The notes under the pieces were generated by a model that had not been told where the DNA came from, did no database searches, and was given only the letters and a program-made list of their open reading frames with translations. A DNA stretch of 64,000 bases, from assembly GCA_020740775.1 (NCBI GenBank), contig JAHEWK010000035.1, positions 62,001-126,000 of the forward strand. The letters are read 5' to 3'. Origin of the DNA: Ilyonectria destructans. Taxonomy: Eukaryota > Ascomycota > Sordariomycetes > Hypocreales > Nectriaceae. Positions 44,403 to 54,615 of the stretch are shown in pieces. The position numbers were made by a program, and so were the translations under genes. The first letter of the stretch is position 1; each line of letters opens with the position of its first letter.

Positions 44403-45183
44403 AACGATACCCAGTGAACCAATCAATGCTAGGATAAGTACACTAAGTACTTCCCTCATCCCATGAGCCCTGAAAGGAGTCAAATTATAGCGCACTAGCG
44501 ACCGCTAGCTCTTGGCCGATGATACCTATTGCCTCTGAAGTTATAGAAGGTGTTGGACTGACCCTCGGTGCCGGACTAGGGGCCCGGATAAGACCGAATC
44601 CCTGATACATCAATATCTTGTCTTAGTCATGAGGGGGGTGTGAGATTGACCAAAAAACCCCTCACCGGAAACAGTGCCCTGGAAGGAGGTTAGATCCTAC
44701 AAGACCAGACATCAATATCATCATCTTTAGGCTCCACTATCGTCTTGATCGTTATTGCCCTAATTGACTTACCCGTACCGGATCCAACAGCTAGTTAATC
44801 CACCCCCTACCGAAGGTACGAAGGTCAGCGGATGGTCGATTTAGAGACCCCCACAGTATCGGGAATGAACCGGGGCATCTAAAAGCTCCAGCGTAGGTTC
44901 CGTGCCTCTGGAGTGCATGATGGATATCAGGAAAAGCCCTTTCTAGCCGTAGGAATAACCGTGTTTTCGTAGCTCGCAAATACGAGACTGCAGCTGCGGC
45001 GAGAGCTCTTTGCCGCGAGGCATCGCGAGGGAATTTTTCTGATATTATAAGGTTGAAGTTGCGGCTGGAAAATCGGCATCTCAAGAGCCGGCCAAATAGG
45101 GCTAGTCATGGCGGCCGGTACGAGAGGTGGTTGAAAACTAATTGCCCCACACTGTAGCTCCACGGTCAGCATATACGAACCTA
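44403..45183. other. Gene-free stretch left of the Tc1-type element
   Basis: No frame with a known motif; the frames over 44791-45244 overlap each other. Probably transposon debris. Confidence 0.35.
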
Positions 45184-46590
45184 AAGTGGGGCTCCACAAG
45201 TCCTTGGACACCCCTCTCACACCACAACCCCGGCCGGAACACATAGAATAAAGATACCAATTCCACAGTCCACAGACTAGCTACAAGAAAAGTAACTACA
45301 TTTTTGGATTCCTCAGAGGTGTGGCTTTAATATTTTGTATACCAACCCTTGGCCTTGCGGCAGGCCTCAACCCTCCGGGACATTGACTCCATTAGGCCCC
45401 GAATAAAGTCCTGGGGGATAGCATCCCATGTTGCCACCAAGCATGCCTTGAATTTTTCGATATCCTTTGCGTTTTTCTTCAATTTAGATACCCAAGGGAA
45501 TTTTTTATAGAGATCTCTCTTTAGCCTAGCCCAGACGTGCTCAATGGGGTTTAAATCAGGGCTGTGGGGGGGCCAGTCGATAAGAGAGATTCCGTGTTCC
45601 AAGAGGAAAGCCGTAGTCGCCTTTGATGTGTGAATTCTAGCATTATCCTGCTGAAAATGCCGGGTGCCCGTATAATCAGGAAGAAGCCCAGAAGTCAGAG
45701 CTTCAATATAGCTATTCGAGGTGTAGCCACTGAGCTTAGAGCTTGGATCTCGGACCATAATAACCAGCTTGCTGCGGCCCTCCTTGCAAATTGCACCCCA
45801 CACCATAATGATCACATCACCCTTGCCATGAGACTTCGTATTGACAAATTTTGGGTCATAGGCCTCGTGAGTGAACCTCCAAACCCAGATATTTGGTGCG
45901 GCGCTGCCATTTTGAGCGGAACACTCGTCAGAGCAGATTACCTAGAGAGTGTGGTTAGTACGTAAAGGAGCCGACGAGGGCATCTCAAACACTCCGCCAT
46001 ACCTCGCTCAATTCGTCTCCTTTTTTCACCCAATTATTCGCAAATTGAAGCCGCTGAGCTGCATCTTCTTTTCGTAAAAAGATCCTCTTTCTAGCATGCC
46101 ATTTGCGTAAGTTGGCCTCATTTAAAGCCCGTCGGATGGTCGTAGCGCTCACATCAAGACCCAGGTCGTCAACTAAGTCTTTTCTTGTGACGCTTTTGTC
46201 CTGTCGTACAGCGTGAACAATAGCCCTTTTGGCCCGTGGCGTCAGACTCGGGGGACGCCCTGACTGGGGCTTAGGAGCAATTGATCCAGTTGTCTCGAGC
46301 CGTTGAAGCAGGGTGCTGATGGTAGATGTCGACACCCCAAAACGCGTCGCAACCACACTCCTTGCCTCTCCGGCTTGTACGGCCGCAATAATAGCCGCAC
46401 GGAGCTCTGGGCTAGTTCGTTGGCGTCCTTGACGATTTCCGGATATTATAGTCCCAAAAGACCGCAAATTAGACCGCATAATAAAAAGTTGTGGATTGTT
46501 GAAGATGATGGAGTAGAAATCGCGGTTCTGATCCGTGACGCGGAGCGCGAGAAAGTCGCGTGGCGTCCGAAGACTTGTGGAGCCCCACTT
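45184..46590 (-). mobile_element. Tc1/mariner element, 1407 bp, TA-bracketed
   Basis: Short inverted ends (AAGTGGGGCTCCACAAGTC, 19 bp, then partial similarity) lie between TA dinucleotides (45182-45183 and 46591-46592). One intact transposase fills the inside. Its short ends differ from those of the CGGAGG MITE family. Confidence 0.9.
45327..46479 (-). CDS. Tc1-type DD34E transposase, intact
   Basis: Two exons (46479-46003 and 45941-45327), joined over a 61-bp intron with donor GTATGG, branch site TACTAAC and acceptor CTCTAG, give 363 residues without a stop. The paired N-terminal helix-turn-helix domain has VVATRFGVSTSTISTLLQRL, a GRPPSLTPRAKRA linker and a second helix-turn-helix. The nuclease carries ICSDECSAQ (first Asp), HFQQDNARIHTS (second Asp) and SPDLNPIEHVWARLK (Glu). 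Thirty-four residues separate the second Asp from the Glu, the DD34E spacing of Tc1-like enzymes. It should excise and insert at TA. With intact ends it is a plausible autonomous copy. Confidence 0.93.
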
Positions 46591-46879
46591 TACCTAAAAT
46601 CACTAGCTGCATTAGGGAACTTTCGTACGTCAGCAGAAAGCGGCAGCGCAAGCCTCCTGGAACTCTCGCATATCTTGTGAGTCACCTACTAGTGTTCACA
46701 ATATATATGACGTTCCCCCCTAACCTCAATGTTAGATTAGGGAACTCGACACTTGCAAGATTCAACCTCAGGCTGTTATGAGTAACAGTGCGCTTGCTCG
46801 GCGAAGGTGATATAAGTAGTGTATGAATCCTTACTCTGGCAATATCCCCATAACTTCCTAACGTCAACCAAACCTCGTC

Positions 46880-47512
46880 ATGTTTGGACGAAGGATACTC
46901 TCCTCGCCTTCACCTCCCAGTGAGAAACCAGGGACGGTCGTCTTGGAAACAGAACGGCTCATCATCCGCCGATACTTCACCTCCGATGCACCCGCCATGG
47001 CCGCAGAAGCTAACAACACCAACGTCGCCGCCAACCTCCGCGCGCGCTTCCCATCACCGTACCATCTCTCTGACGCCGAATCGTTCCTCAGCATGGCCTG
47101 CAAACCTGACGACTCATCCTACCCACAATACAACGGCATCTTCCTCAAGCCACTCATCGCGGGGAACCCATCATCAGAGCCGCGCTTCATCGGCGGCCTA
47201 GGCATCATCCCCAAGGACGACGTCTACTTCCGGACGTGGGAAGTGGGCTACTGGCTTGGAGAGTCGTCATGGGGGAAAGGGTATGCTACCGAGGCGATGC
47301 AGGCGTTTGTGCGGTGGTGTTTTGAGACTTGGCCTGGGTTGAATAGGCTTGAGGCTTCGGCGTATGGGAGGAATGAGGCGAGTCAGAAGGTGCTGAGGAA
47401 GTGCGGGTTTATGGAGGAGGGCAGGAGGAGAGGAGCGGTGGATAAGAATGGGGAGGTTTTGGATGATGTACAGTTTGGGTTGTTGAGGAGTGAAGTCGAG
47501 GGATTGATGTGA
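46880..47512 (+). CDS. GNAT-family N-acetyltransferase
   Basis: A single exon of 210 residues from ATG 46880. It has the RimJ/RimL-like layout: VVLETERLIIRRYFTSDAPA at the start, FIGGLGIIPKDD and WEVGYWLGESSWGKGYATEA (the acetyl-CoA-binding motif A with its GKGYAT loop), then LEASAYGRNEASQKVLRKCG (motif B, NxxSxxVLxKxGF) and a final strand. It transfers acetyl from acetyl-CoA to an amine; the substrate is unknown. It is probably cytosolic. GC content rises compared with the flanking transposons, as expected of a host gene. Its stop TGA (47510-47512) is followed in the same frame by the MULE open frame. Confidence 0.9.
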   Translation: MFGRRILSSPSPPSEKPGTVVLETERLIIRRYFTSDAPAMAAEANNTNVAANLRARFPSPYHLSDAESFLSMACKPDDSSYPQYNGIFLKPLIAGNPSSEPRFIGGLGIIPKDDVYFRTWEVGYWLGESSWGKGYATEAMQAFVRWCFETWPGLNRLEASAYGRNEASQKVLRKCGFMEEGRRRGAVDKNGEVLDDVQFGLLRSEVEGLM

Positions 47513-49825
47513 CGGGACAAGAGCACGAACGAGGTCGGGTGCGACTTGGGTAAAGTGATTGTTTACAAGGAGAGAAAGAGATTCCTAAGGAAAGCGCCTA
47601 CCCCAGACCAGATCCCAGACCCGATCCCAAACCCACCGATCCCAGGCGACCCATTCCCAACCGTCGAAGCACTCATCGAGTTAGTAACCTCGTTTGCTAA
47701 AATAAATGGATTCGGCATCTCTAAGTATAATACGTATTCATATAAGGGAAGAAAGATCCGTTTATCACTCCGATGCGATCGCTATGGGGAACCAGAAGCT
47801 AGCAAAGGTGTTGGTCTTCGGAAGCGGAAGTCCCGTAAGTGTGGTTGTAAGTGGGTGGTGATTGCAGAGGCTCTAGAGGAGGGCAAGTGGCTTCTACGGC
47901 AACATCCGAACCTGGAACACAGTCAACACAACCATAGACCTAGTATCACATCATCTGCGCACCCTTCTCACAGACGACTTACTACACCAGTCAGAGCAAC
48001 TATTGAGTCGACAAGCCGTCGAGTCGGCATCCGGGCCCGCGATGTTCGAGCTATAGTCGAAGAGCAACATCCCGAATCAACATTTACTCAGAGGGATATC
48101 TATAACGCCCGCGCACTCATTAACCGAGATAAGCTAAATGGCTATACACCTACTGCAGCATTGATCAAGCTCTTCGACGAGATGGAGATTCCCTACCTCG
48201 TTAAGTGGGCCGATGATCAACCGAACCGTCTGCTTGGTCTTGTCTGGACATTTCCCTACTGCATCCAGATGTGGAAGCGGTTCCCCGAGGTCATCAGCTT
48301 CGACAACACATACATCACCAACCGATTCAAACTTCCCTTATTTCAAGCTACCGGTCAGACCTGTCTTGGGACCGTCTTCAACGCTGGCTTCGGCCTGATT
48401 GATAATGAGAGAAGAGAAGGCTTTCAGTTCCTCGCTGAGAACATTCGCCAACTTGTAGAGCAACACTCTATTAGGCAGCCCGATGTCATTATCACCGACT
48501 TCGATAACTCGATGAAGGCTGCCCTCAACGATCAATTTCCTGACGTGCAGCAACGACTATGCATCTACCATATTAATTCAAACGTCTTGCTTAAGTCGAA
48601 GCAGAAGTGGGTCAAGAACTGGGAGAGCAGCAGTAGTCCTGACAATAGCGAGTGGGATAACTCTACCCCTCAGACACAGACTGAGCTCAGCGCTACAGAA
48701 AAGCAGCTCGTCTACGCACCGACTAGTGATGAGGTTCCTTATAGCTACAGAGGGGTTCTCATAATGTGGAAGCTTGTTCTCTTCGCCGAGACCGAGGACG
48801 CCCATGAGAAGGCATGGAGAGACTTTTGTAAAGAGTTTGGTGACCAGCGAGCTATCTTACGCTATCTCCATGGGACGTACTTGCCTATTAGGGCCCAGTG
48901 GGCACGCTGCTTCATCCGCAAGTATCGCAACTTTGGTATCCGCGTCACCTCCGGCACGGAAGCGAGCAACAACAACATCAAGAGCTATCTCTTGAACGAT
49001 ATGAGCCACTTATATCGACTTGTCGAGGCGATGCAGGACATGATGAGAGATCAAGAACGTGACTTTAAGGATGCCTGCGCGCAGGATGAGGTCCTTACCG
49101 CCCGCGAACACCTAGGGTCGAGCGGAGACTATCTGGGTGAATTACGAACAGTGATTTCATCGAAGGGGCTTGGGCTAATCAACAAGCAATACCGTATTGC
49201 TCGCAAGGCGATGCCTACCGGTAAGAATCCCTTTCCGGAGCCTCTCCTAGATTGTAACGACAACTGCTCGGTTTCTATCGAGCTCGGGATACCTTGTTGT
49301 CATAAAGTCTACGCGAAGCTGGGTTCTGCGACGCCTTTCACCAAATATGAGGTCCATCTACGCTGGCGACTACGGGAGTCATCATCTCAAGATCCATACC
49401 TCTGGATTCTTGACCCTAAGATTGCCACTGCTCTTCGTGGTAGGCCTAAGAACACTTCGCAGCCTGTGCCTGCGAGACTGGCTATCGGCGGGAACAGCCA
49501 AAGCGTGAGTCAATTGACCAGTCTACCGGCAAGCCAGCCCACAGGGCGTAAACGAGGTCGGCCAGCGGGAAGTCGAAATAAATCCACACTCGCCAGGCTT
49601 TCGCAAGAAGCAAGCCAAGCGAGTAACACGCAGGCCAGTATTCAGGTCAGGATATCGACCCAGCGCCAGACACGTAGTCAGTCAGCTACCCTTGGATCTG
49701 GAAGAACAACAGGAGTTCGTGCCAGCGGTCGGAGGACGCAACCTAGCATCCGGAGGACAAGGAGTCAATGGGAGCTAGTTGACAGCGATGAGGATATTCT
49801 TCCTTCTATTGTGGTTAGAAAGTAG
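47513..49825 (+). pseudogene. MULE transposase (FAR1-type finger), lacking a start codon
   Basis: One open frame of 770 codons from just after the GNAT stop. From residue about 60: a FAR1/FLYWCH-like finger (GFGISKYNTYSYKGRKIRLS, RCDRYGEP, RKCGCKWVV, NLEHSQHNH); the MULE nuclease with EVISFDNTYITN (first Asp), VIITDFDNSMKAAL (second Asp), RLCIYHI and VTSGTEASNNNIKSYL (Glu); a SWIM-like Cys/His module (CNDNCSVSIELGIPCCHKVY); an AT-hook-like GRKRGRPAGSRNKS; and a Ser/Gln/Arg-rich tail. No stop interrupts it, but there is no ATG before the Met near 48181, so the true N-terminus is lost, spliced in or uses a non-AUG codon. TIRs were not found. It is otherwise well preserved. Confidence 0.8.
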
Positions 49826-50343
49826 AGCGTCAGACGAGCACAAATAGAGCGAGAATCTTCTCATTAATAATAAGACCTTTTAAGACGCCCTAATACGCTG
49901 CGCTATAGAGCACTAGAGAGACTTCAAGCAAAAATACAGTTGTGTTAAGAGAGCAAGTCACACCGCCTTTGTCAAAAAGTATTTCTGGGTCAGAGCTGGG
50001 ATTAGCCAATCGGGTGTTGTAAAAGTCATGCGTCTGTAAGAGTCATGCCTCTGTATCAAAAGTGTCATGCGTCTCTATCAATACCCTCTATATTATACTG
50101 ACAAATATCGAGGCTTAGCACTCGGTGGACCGGTGGACGGTAATTGTCCCTATTGTCTTGATTACAGAAGGACTGACCTTGATTCACACGTACACTATTC
50201 CTTCATCTTGGCTTTATATATCAGAGTCGCAATTAGTGCCTCTAAATAAACTTGTCCTAGTCCATAGCCTGAGGTATATATGAAGGGCATGCGTGGGACT
50301 AAGTCGACTCAATGCCCGCGCCAAATCTATGCCTCATCCTTCT
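49826..50343. other. MULE 3' flank
   Basis: No gene. Holds the short tandem repeat listed next; presumably includes the right end of the MULE. Confidence 0.35.
50024..50078. repeat. Three imperfect copies of AGTCATGCGTCTGTA
   Basis: Copies start at 50024, 50041 and 50063 with one to three differences. The AGTCATGC core recurs every 17-22 bp. Possibly a subterminal repeat of the MULE. Confidence 0.65.
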
Positions 50344-51023
50344 TCAACGAATCCCTTCAGGCTCACCGCTGTCTGAAGACGCCCAAAGGGTCAGGTTGTC
50401 ACAAAGAAGTTGCATGATGAGGATGCTGTCGCCATCAGGCTCCTCGGTCAGGGTATCAAGCTCGGCCCTGGCGTCATCAAAAGCATGCTTCGCAAGATGC
50501 CGGGCACGATCGCGTGAATTAAGAATTTTGTAGTAGAAGACAGAGAAGTTGAGAGCCAAACCCAGCCGCAAAGGGTGAGTGGCCGTGAACTCTGTCCGAG
50601 CAGCATTGGCAGCAATCTAGGAAGCAAATCAAAATCTCTGATCAGTACACCTTGGCTGATTGAATTCTGAACCCACAGATTTGGAACCCACCTTGTAGGC
50701 CTTGTAGGCAGAGGTAACTGCAAGATTGTGCTTTTCACCCGACACGAATTCGGCCAGGTAACGGCTGTAGTCGCCCTTCCTAAAAATATGAGGAATCAGC
50801 ACTGGTGTTCTTGAGAAGGGGAGGCCAGTAAGACAGGCATACATCTTGTAATATAAGGCCTTCGACTCTCCAGTACTGGCATTGGGAATCAGGCTCCCGT
50901 CTAGCAGATCCAAAACGTCCCGGCAGATCTTCTCAAGCTCATTCTCAATCTTAATGCGGTATGCACGGATAGTAGCAACATGCTTATCATTACCCCTTAA
51001 CTCGTTTTGTTCGATCGAGGAGA
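50344..51023 (-). pseudogene. 14-3-3 protein gene, 3' part (split by Copia)
   Basis: Minus-strand exons 51023-50843, 50779-50692 and 50616-50344, with introns of 63 and 75 bp. The protein reads [51 protein letters not shown], then [19 protein letters not shown] and [20 protein letters not shown], ending at the TGA at 50346-50344. This is 14-3-3 from helix 3 to the end. The phosphopeptide-binding Arg-Tyr pair (SRYLAEF) is kept, but LLRDNLTLW of the family reads LLCDNLTLW. The 5' half lies on the far side of the retrotransposon (56066-56238). This was already a diverged paralogue before the insertion. Confidence 0.88.
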
Positions 51024-51198
51024 TGTCAAATATTAGGGTGAATCAAAGTTGTGTATTGTGTCCCCCTATATCTTGAGGTTTCAGAGCAAGCTTTATATAC
51101 CCTGTCCCTTCTGTATAGAATCAGCTAGAAGCTGATTGCTAAGCCTTGTGGCAATAGGTGGCAATAGGTGGCAACTTTCGCCACTGACATATCTGACA
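51024..51198 (-). repeat. Copia 3' LTR
   Basis: Identical to the 5' LTR over all 175 bases. Preceded in element orientation by the polypurine tract at 51199-51207. Confidence 0.93.
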
Positions 51199-51222
51199 CA
51201 CCCCCTCAGATTCAATGACTTC

Positions 51223-54200
51223 TCATTGAGTCTGAAGCCCTTCTTCGTCCTTCTGGAGCCTCTTCCTAACGTCTTCTAATCCAAGTTGATATAAAAAGCG
51301 GTTCCATTTTCCGGCTGGAAGTGCTTTCGTCAGGCCATCTGCGACTATGTCTGTTGATTTGACGTATTTGACTTGAATTTTCCCTCTTTGAACCTCCTGT
51401 CTGAGCCAGTGATTGTGGATATCAACATGCCGCAACTTGGTCCTCAAAGTAGCTATCTCAGCCGTCACGAGGTTGATAGTCTGAGTGTTATCGCAGTCAA
51501 TCTGGATGGTCAAGTCATCCAGTTGAACTGTCAGCTCCTTGAGCAGTCGGCTCACAAAGAGAGATTCCTTAGCTGCCTGTGCTAGGGCTAGGAGCTCTGC
51601 TTCTGTTGTTGATGTTGTGACCGTGTCTTGTTTGCTGGCTCTCCATCCGATCAGTCCGTTGAACAGCTTGATGGTATATGCCTGCGAGCTCTTCCGATCA
51701 GTTGTGTTGTCGGCAAAAGAGGCATCGCTAGCAATGCTGAGACCGCCGGGTCCTCCGAAAGATAGAGCTAGGTTCTTTGTATGTGTGAGGTAATGGATAA
51801 CGCGGTCAGCCGCTTCTTGGTGTATTTGACTTGGATTGGTGAGGAATCTGGCCAATCTGGAGACGGCAAAGGCAATGTCAGGTCGGGTGTTGACTGCGAT
51901 ATAGAGGGTTGATCCGATCTTGCGTTGGTATCGTTGAATTTCTGTTGGGGTTGCTAGCCCTGTGGCAGGCCGTAGCTCTAACTGAGTCATTGGTACTGTA
52001 GCTGTTCCTTTATTAGCTAGGTTTGCAATTTTCTCAATATAGGCTGCTTGGGATAGCCAGATCTTCCTTGTAGGTCGGTCCCGTATGACTTCCATTCCAA
52101 GGAACCATTGTACGGGGTTGCCGCCTGTTAGTTTGTATCTCAATTGGAGTTGTCTGATCAGGTCCTTAGCTTTGTTTTCTTGTGTTTTCCTGTAGGCCAG
52201 AATGACATCATCGACATATACGAAGAATAGGATTCCTTCTTTTCTGAAGCAGCAAGGCTCGTGTGGAACTGGCGTGTAGCCCAGCTCTAAGAGGGTCCTA
52301 GAAAGCTCCTTCTGCCACAGTAAGGGGGAGACTCTCAGTCCGTATAGAGCTTTGTTGAGCTTTAGGATAGTTCCTGCCTTCTTATAGCCTGGAGGCATCT
52401 GCATGAAGATGTCTTGATCAATTGGGGCATGTACGAATGCGTTGACCACATCGTATTGGATCATTTCTAGATCAAATTTTGCTGCAATAGCTATCAAGGT
52501 CCGAAAGGACCTTCCGGCTAAGGTAGCTGCATATGTGTCTTGCAGCTTCCCTTTTGCTTGTTGGTCTCCTCGCACCACTAGCCGGGCCTTGCATTTCTGA
52601 AAGTAACCGTGTTTGTCTGTTTTATAGACGTACACCCACATACAGCCTAGGACCTGTTGATCAAATGTTCGAGGGTCCTTGGCTCGGATCTCAGTCCATG
52701 ACCTCATTTCCTTATGGCTTTGAAGATGAATTTCTTCAGCCTTCTGGAAGAGGTTTTCCAATGGATGTCCTATGAGATCTTGATGCTTCATTGGTGCCGG
52801 AGGTAATGCACTTCTATGCATCTTTACCCCTTGACGGATCTTTCGTTCTGTTGAGATTTGCAGAGGAGATTTGGTTCCAGCTAGAAAAGCTGCTTGCCAT
52901 GTGATAGTTCTGTTCCCTTGTTCTGACACATTTTGAGGTAATTGTGCGAGTAGGGCAGATGGCGGTGTATCTGGAGGCGTGGGGAAGTCTTCGTATTCTG
53001 CCCTCTTTGCCTGTGAGATTTCGTCAATCGCCACTATGAGATGGTTCGGTGTGAGTTCATCTTCTTCTTCAGGAAAAGCCACCTCAATAGAGTCTTCAGC
53101 TTCTAGCTGATCAATTGATTCGTCTTGGAGGGATGCAATTCGTGCGATTTCTTCTAAGTCTGCCTCTAAGAGGTCATCCTTGAAGTTTTCCCAGTCTCCG
53201 TTACAGCCCTCGTCTTCATTAAAAATGACGTCTCGGGTGCTGATTATCCGATTGATTGTCGGGATCCAGATCCTGTAGATATTCGAGGATCTGTATCCAA
53301 CTAGGAAGCCGATCCATCCTTTCGGTTTGAGTCGCATCTTGCGGTTGAGCTTTTGTTGTGCCTCAGGGGTCATGGCATAAGCTTTGCAACCAAATGCCCT
53401 TAGATGTGTTTGGTCAGGCTGTTTTACCGGTTGTGGAATTCCTCTGGCTCTGGCTATTGCAGTATGCAGTTGATCGTATGGTGTTTTCCAGCCTGATTTG
53501 TAATTTGGCGTTCGGTTATATAGATAAACTGCTGTTTTGCCGATTTCTGGCCATAGCTGATGAGGGAGCTTAGAGCCTGTTCGCATGGCTCTTTCCTTAT
53601 CCTTAATCACACCCCCTGAGCGTTCGGCGCCGCCATTTTGGGCTTGGCTATACGGTGCCGAGGGCTCGATGACGGTGGCTCTATTCCGTAGGAAGTTTCC
53701 GACTTGCGGTTTGACCTCTGTGATCTCATTGTCGCATTCGATGACTTTGACCTTGATGTTATGTTGAACTTGTAGATGTTCGAAGAAGGATTTGAAGACT
53801 GCGATAATAGCCTCCGTTGTCCGAGATGTAAGGTAGTAATCCCAAATGTAACCGGTTGATCGGCAGGTGAGAAGCATCTGTGAGGTATAGCTACCTATGC
53901 CTTCTTCATAGTCATGGAAATCAATAGCGATGCGTTCACCGGCTGTCTGGATAGACTGCCTTGGAGCCCGTCTGACTTGTCTCTTGATCTTTGATAGGCC
54001 ACAGGCGTCACATTCGACGGTTGTTGGTCCTCGAATTCGCACCCCCTGAGATGCTGAGACAAGGTGTTCAAGAGCTTGCGGTCCTGGATGCCCTAGGCGG
54101 TTATGCCAGCGTATAGCTTCTCCTGCCAAGGGAGCCCTCTTTGTGTATGAGGTGAACTTGTGGGCTGCCCAAGCCGCTGGGGTTATCTCTGCCAGTTGGT

Positions 54201-54615
54201 ATTCAATGACGTATTGACCGTATAGGTCCTTGATCGTGCAGGCGATTGTCTGATCGGAATGACGGAGGGTCGTTGGATCACGTCTGTTATCCCAATAGAG
54301 TCCTTTCTTCCGTAGCTGACGTAAGGAGACTAGAGTTGTGAGGAGTCGGGGACAGTAGGCTACATCTTCAAGCAACAGGGCTCGAGTTCTTGTCAGCCTG
54401 ACTATCATTGTTCCATATCCCAAAATTGGTAACTTTCGGTCACCTGACCAGATGAAGTCGCCTGGAAGGGCCGGCTGGAGATCAGCTAGTCGATTGGGGT
54501 CATTTGTGATTGAGATCGTTGTTCCGGGGTCTAGGATTTGAGATTTTCGTAAGGGATAGTTATCGCTTTGAACGGCAAATGCGGCGTTGACTTTAGCGAT
54601 AAGCCGCCCATAGAG
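51223..54615 (-). CDS. pol: Copia pol: protease, integrase, reverse transcriptase, RNase H
   Basis: The frame continues straight from the gag TGA for 1130 residues with no other stop. The protease region reads SQILDPGTTISI, where most Copia proteases have D-S/T-G. Integrase follows with its HHCC finger (RWHNRLGHPG, CDACGLSK) and DDE residues in IAIDFHDYEE, VIECDNEI and NGGAERSGG. Reverse transcriptase has AFVHAPIDQDIFMQMPPGYK and the FVYVDDVIL catalytic box. RNase H has SIASDASFADNTTDRKSSQA and TEAELLALAQAAKE, ending with HVDIHNHWLRQEV. There is no separate ATG near its 5' end, so expression depends on reading through or repairing the TGA. Confidence 0.88.
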   Translation of the reverse strand, partial: LYGRLIAKVNAAFAVQSDNYPLRKSQILDPGTTISITNDPNRLADLQPALPGDFIWSGDRKLPILGYGTMIVRLTRTRALLLEDVAYCPRLLTTLVSLRQLRKKGLYWDNRRDPTTLRHSDQTIACTIKDLYGQYVIEYQLAEITPAAWAAHKFTSYTKRAPLAGEAIRWHNRLGHPGPQALEHLVSASQGVRIRGPTTVECDACGLSKIKRQVRRAPRQSIQTAGERIAIDFHDYEEGIGSYTSQMLLTCRSTGYIWDYYLTSRTTEAIIAVFKSFFEHLQVQHNIKVKVIECDNEITEVKPQVGNFLRNRATVIEPSAPYSQAQNGGAERSGGVIKDKERAMRTGSKLPHQLWPEIGKTAVYLYNRTPNYKSGWKTPYDQLHTAIARARGIPQPVKQPDQTHLRAFGCKAYAMTPEAQQKLNRKMRLKPKGWIGFLVGYRSSNIYRIWIPTINRIISTRDVIFNEDEGCNGDWENFKDDLLEADLEEIARIASLQDESIDQLEAEDSIEVAFPEEEDELTPNHLIVAIDEISQAKRAEYEDFPTPPDTPPSALLAQLPQNVSEQGNRTITWQAAFLAGTKSPLQISTERKIRQGVKMHRSALPPAPMKHQDLIGHPLENLFQKAEEIHLQSHKEMRSWTEIRAKDPRTFDQQVLGCMWVYVYKTDKHGYFQKCKARLVVRGDQQAKGKLQDTYAATLAGRSFRTLIAIAAKFDLEMIQYDVVNAFVHAPIDQDIFMQMPPGYKKAGTILKLNKALYGLRVSPLLWQKELSRTLLELGYTPVPHEPCCFRKEGILFFVYVDDVILAYRKTQENKAKDLIRQLQLRYKLTGGNPVQWFLGMEVIRDRPTRKIWLSQAAYIEKIANLANKGTATVPMTQLELRPATGLATPTEIQRYQRKIGSTLYIAVNTRPDIAFAVSRLARFLTNPSQIHQEAADRVIHYLTHTKNLALSFGGPGGLSIASDASFADNTTDRKSSQAYTIKLFNGLIGWRASKQDTVTTSTTEAELLALAQAAKESLFVSRLLKELTVQLDDLTIQIDCDNTQTINLVTAEIATLRTKLRHVDIHNHWLRQEVQRGKIQVKYVKSTDIVADGLTKALPAGKWNRFLYQLGLEDVRKRLQKDEEGLQTQ

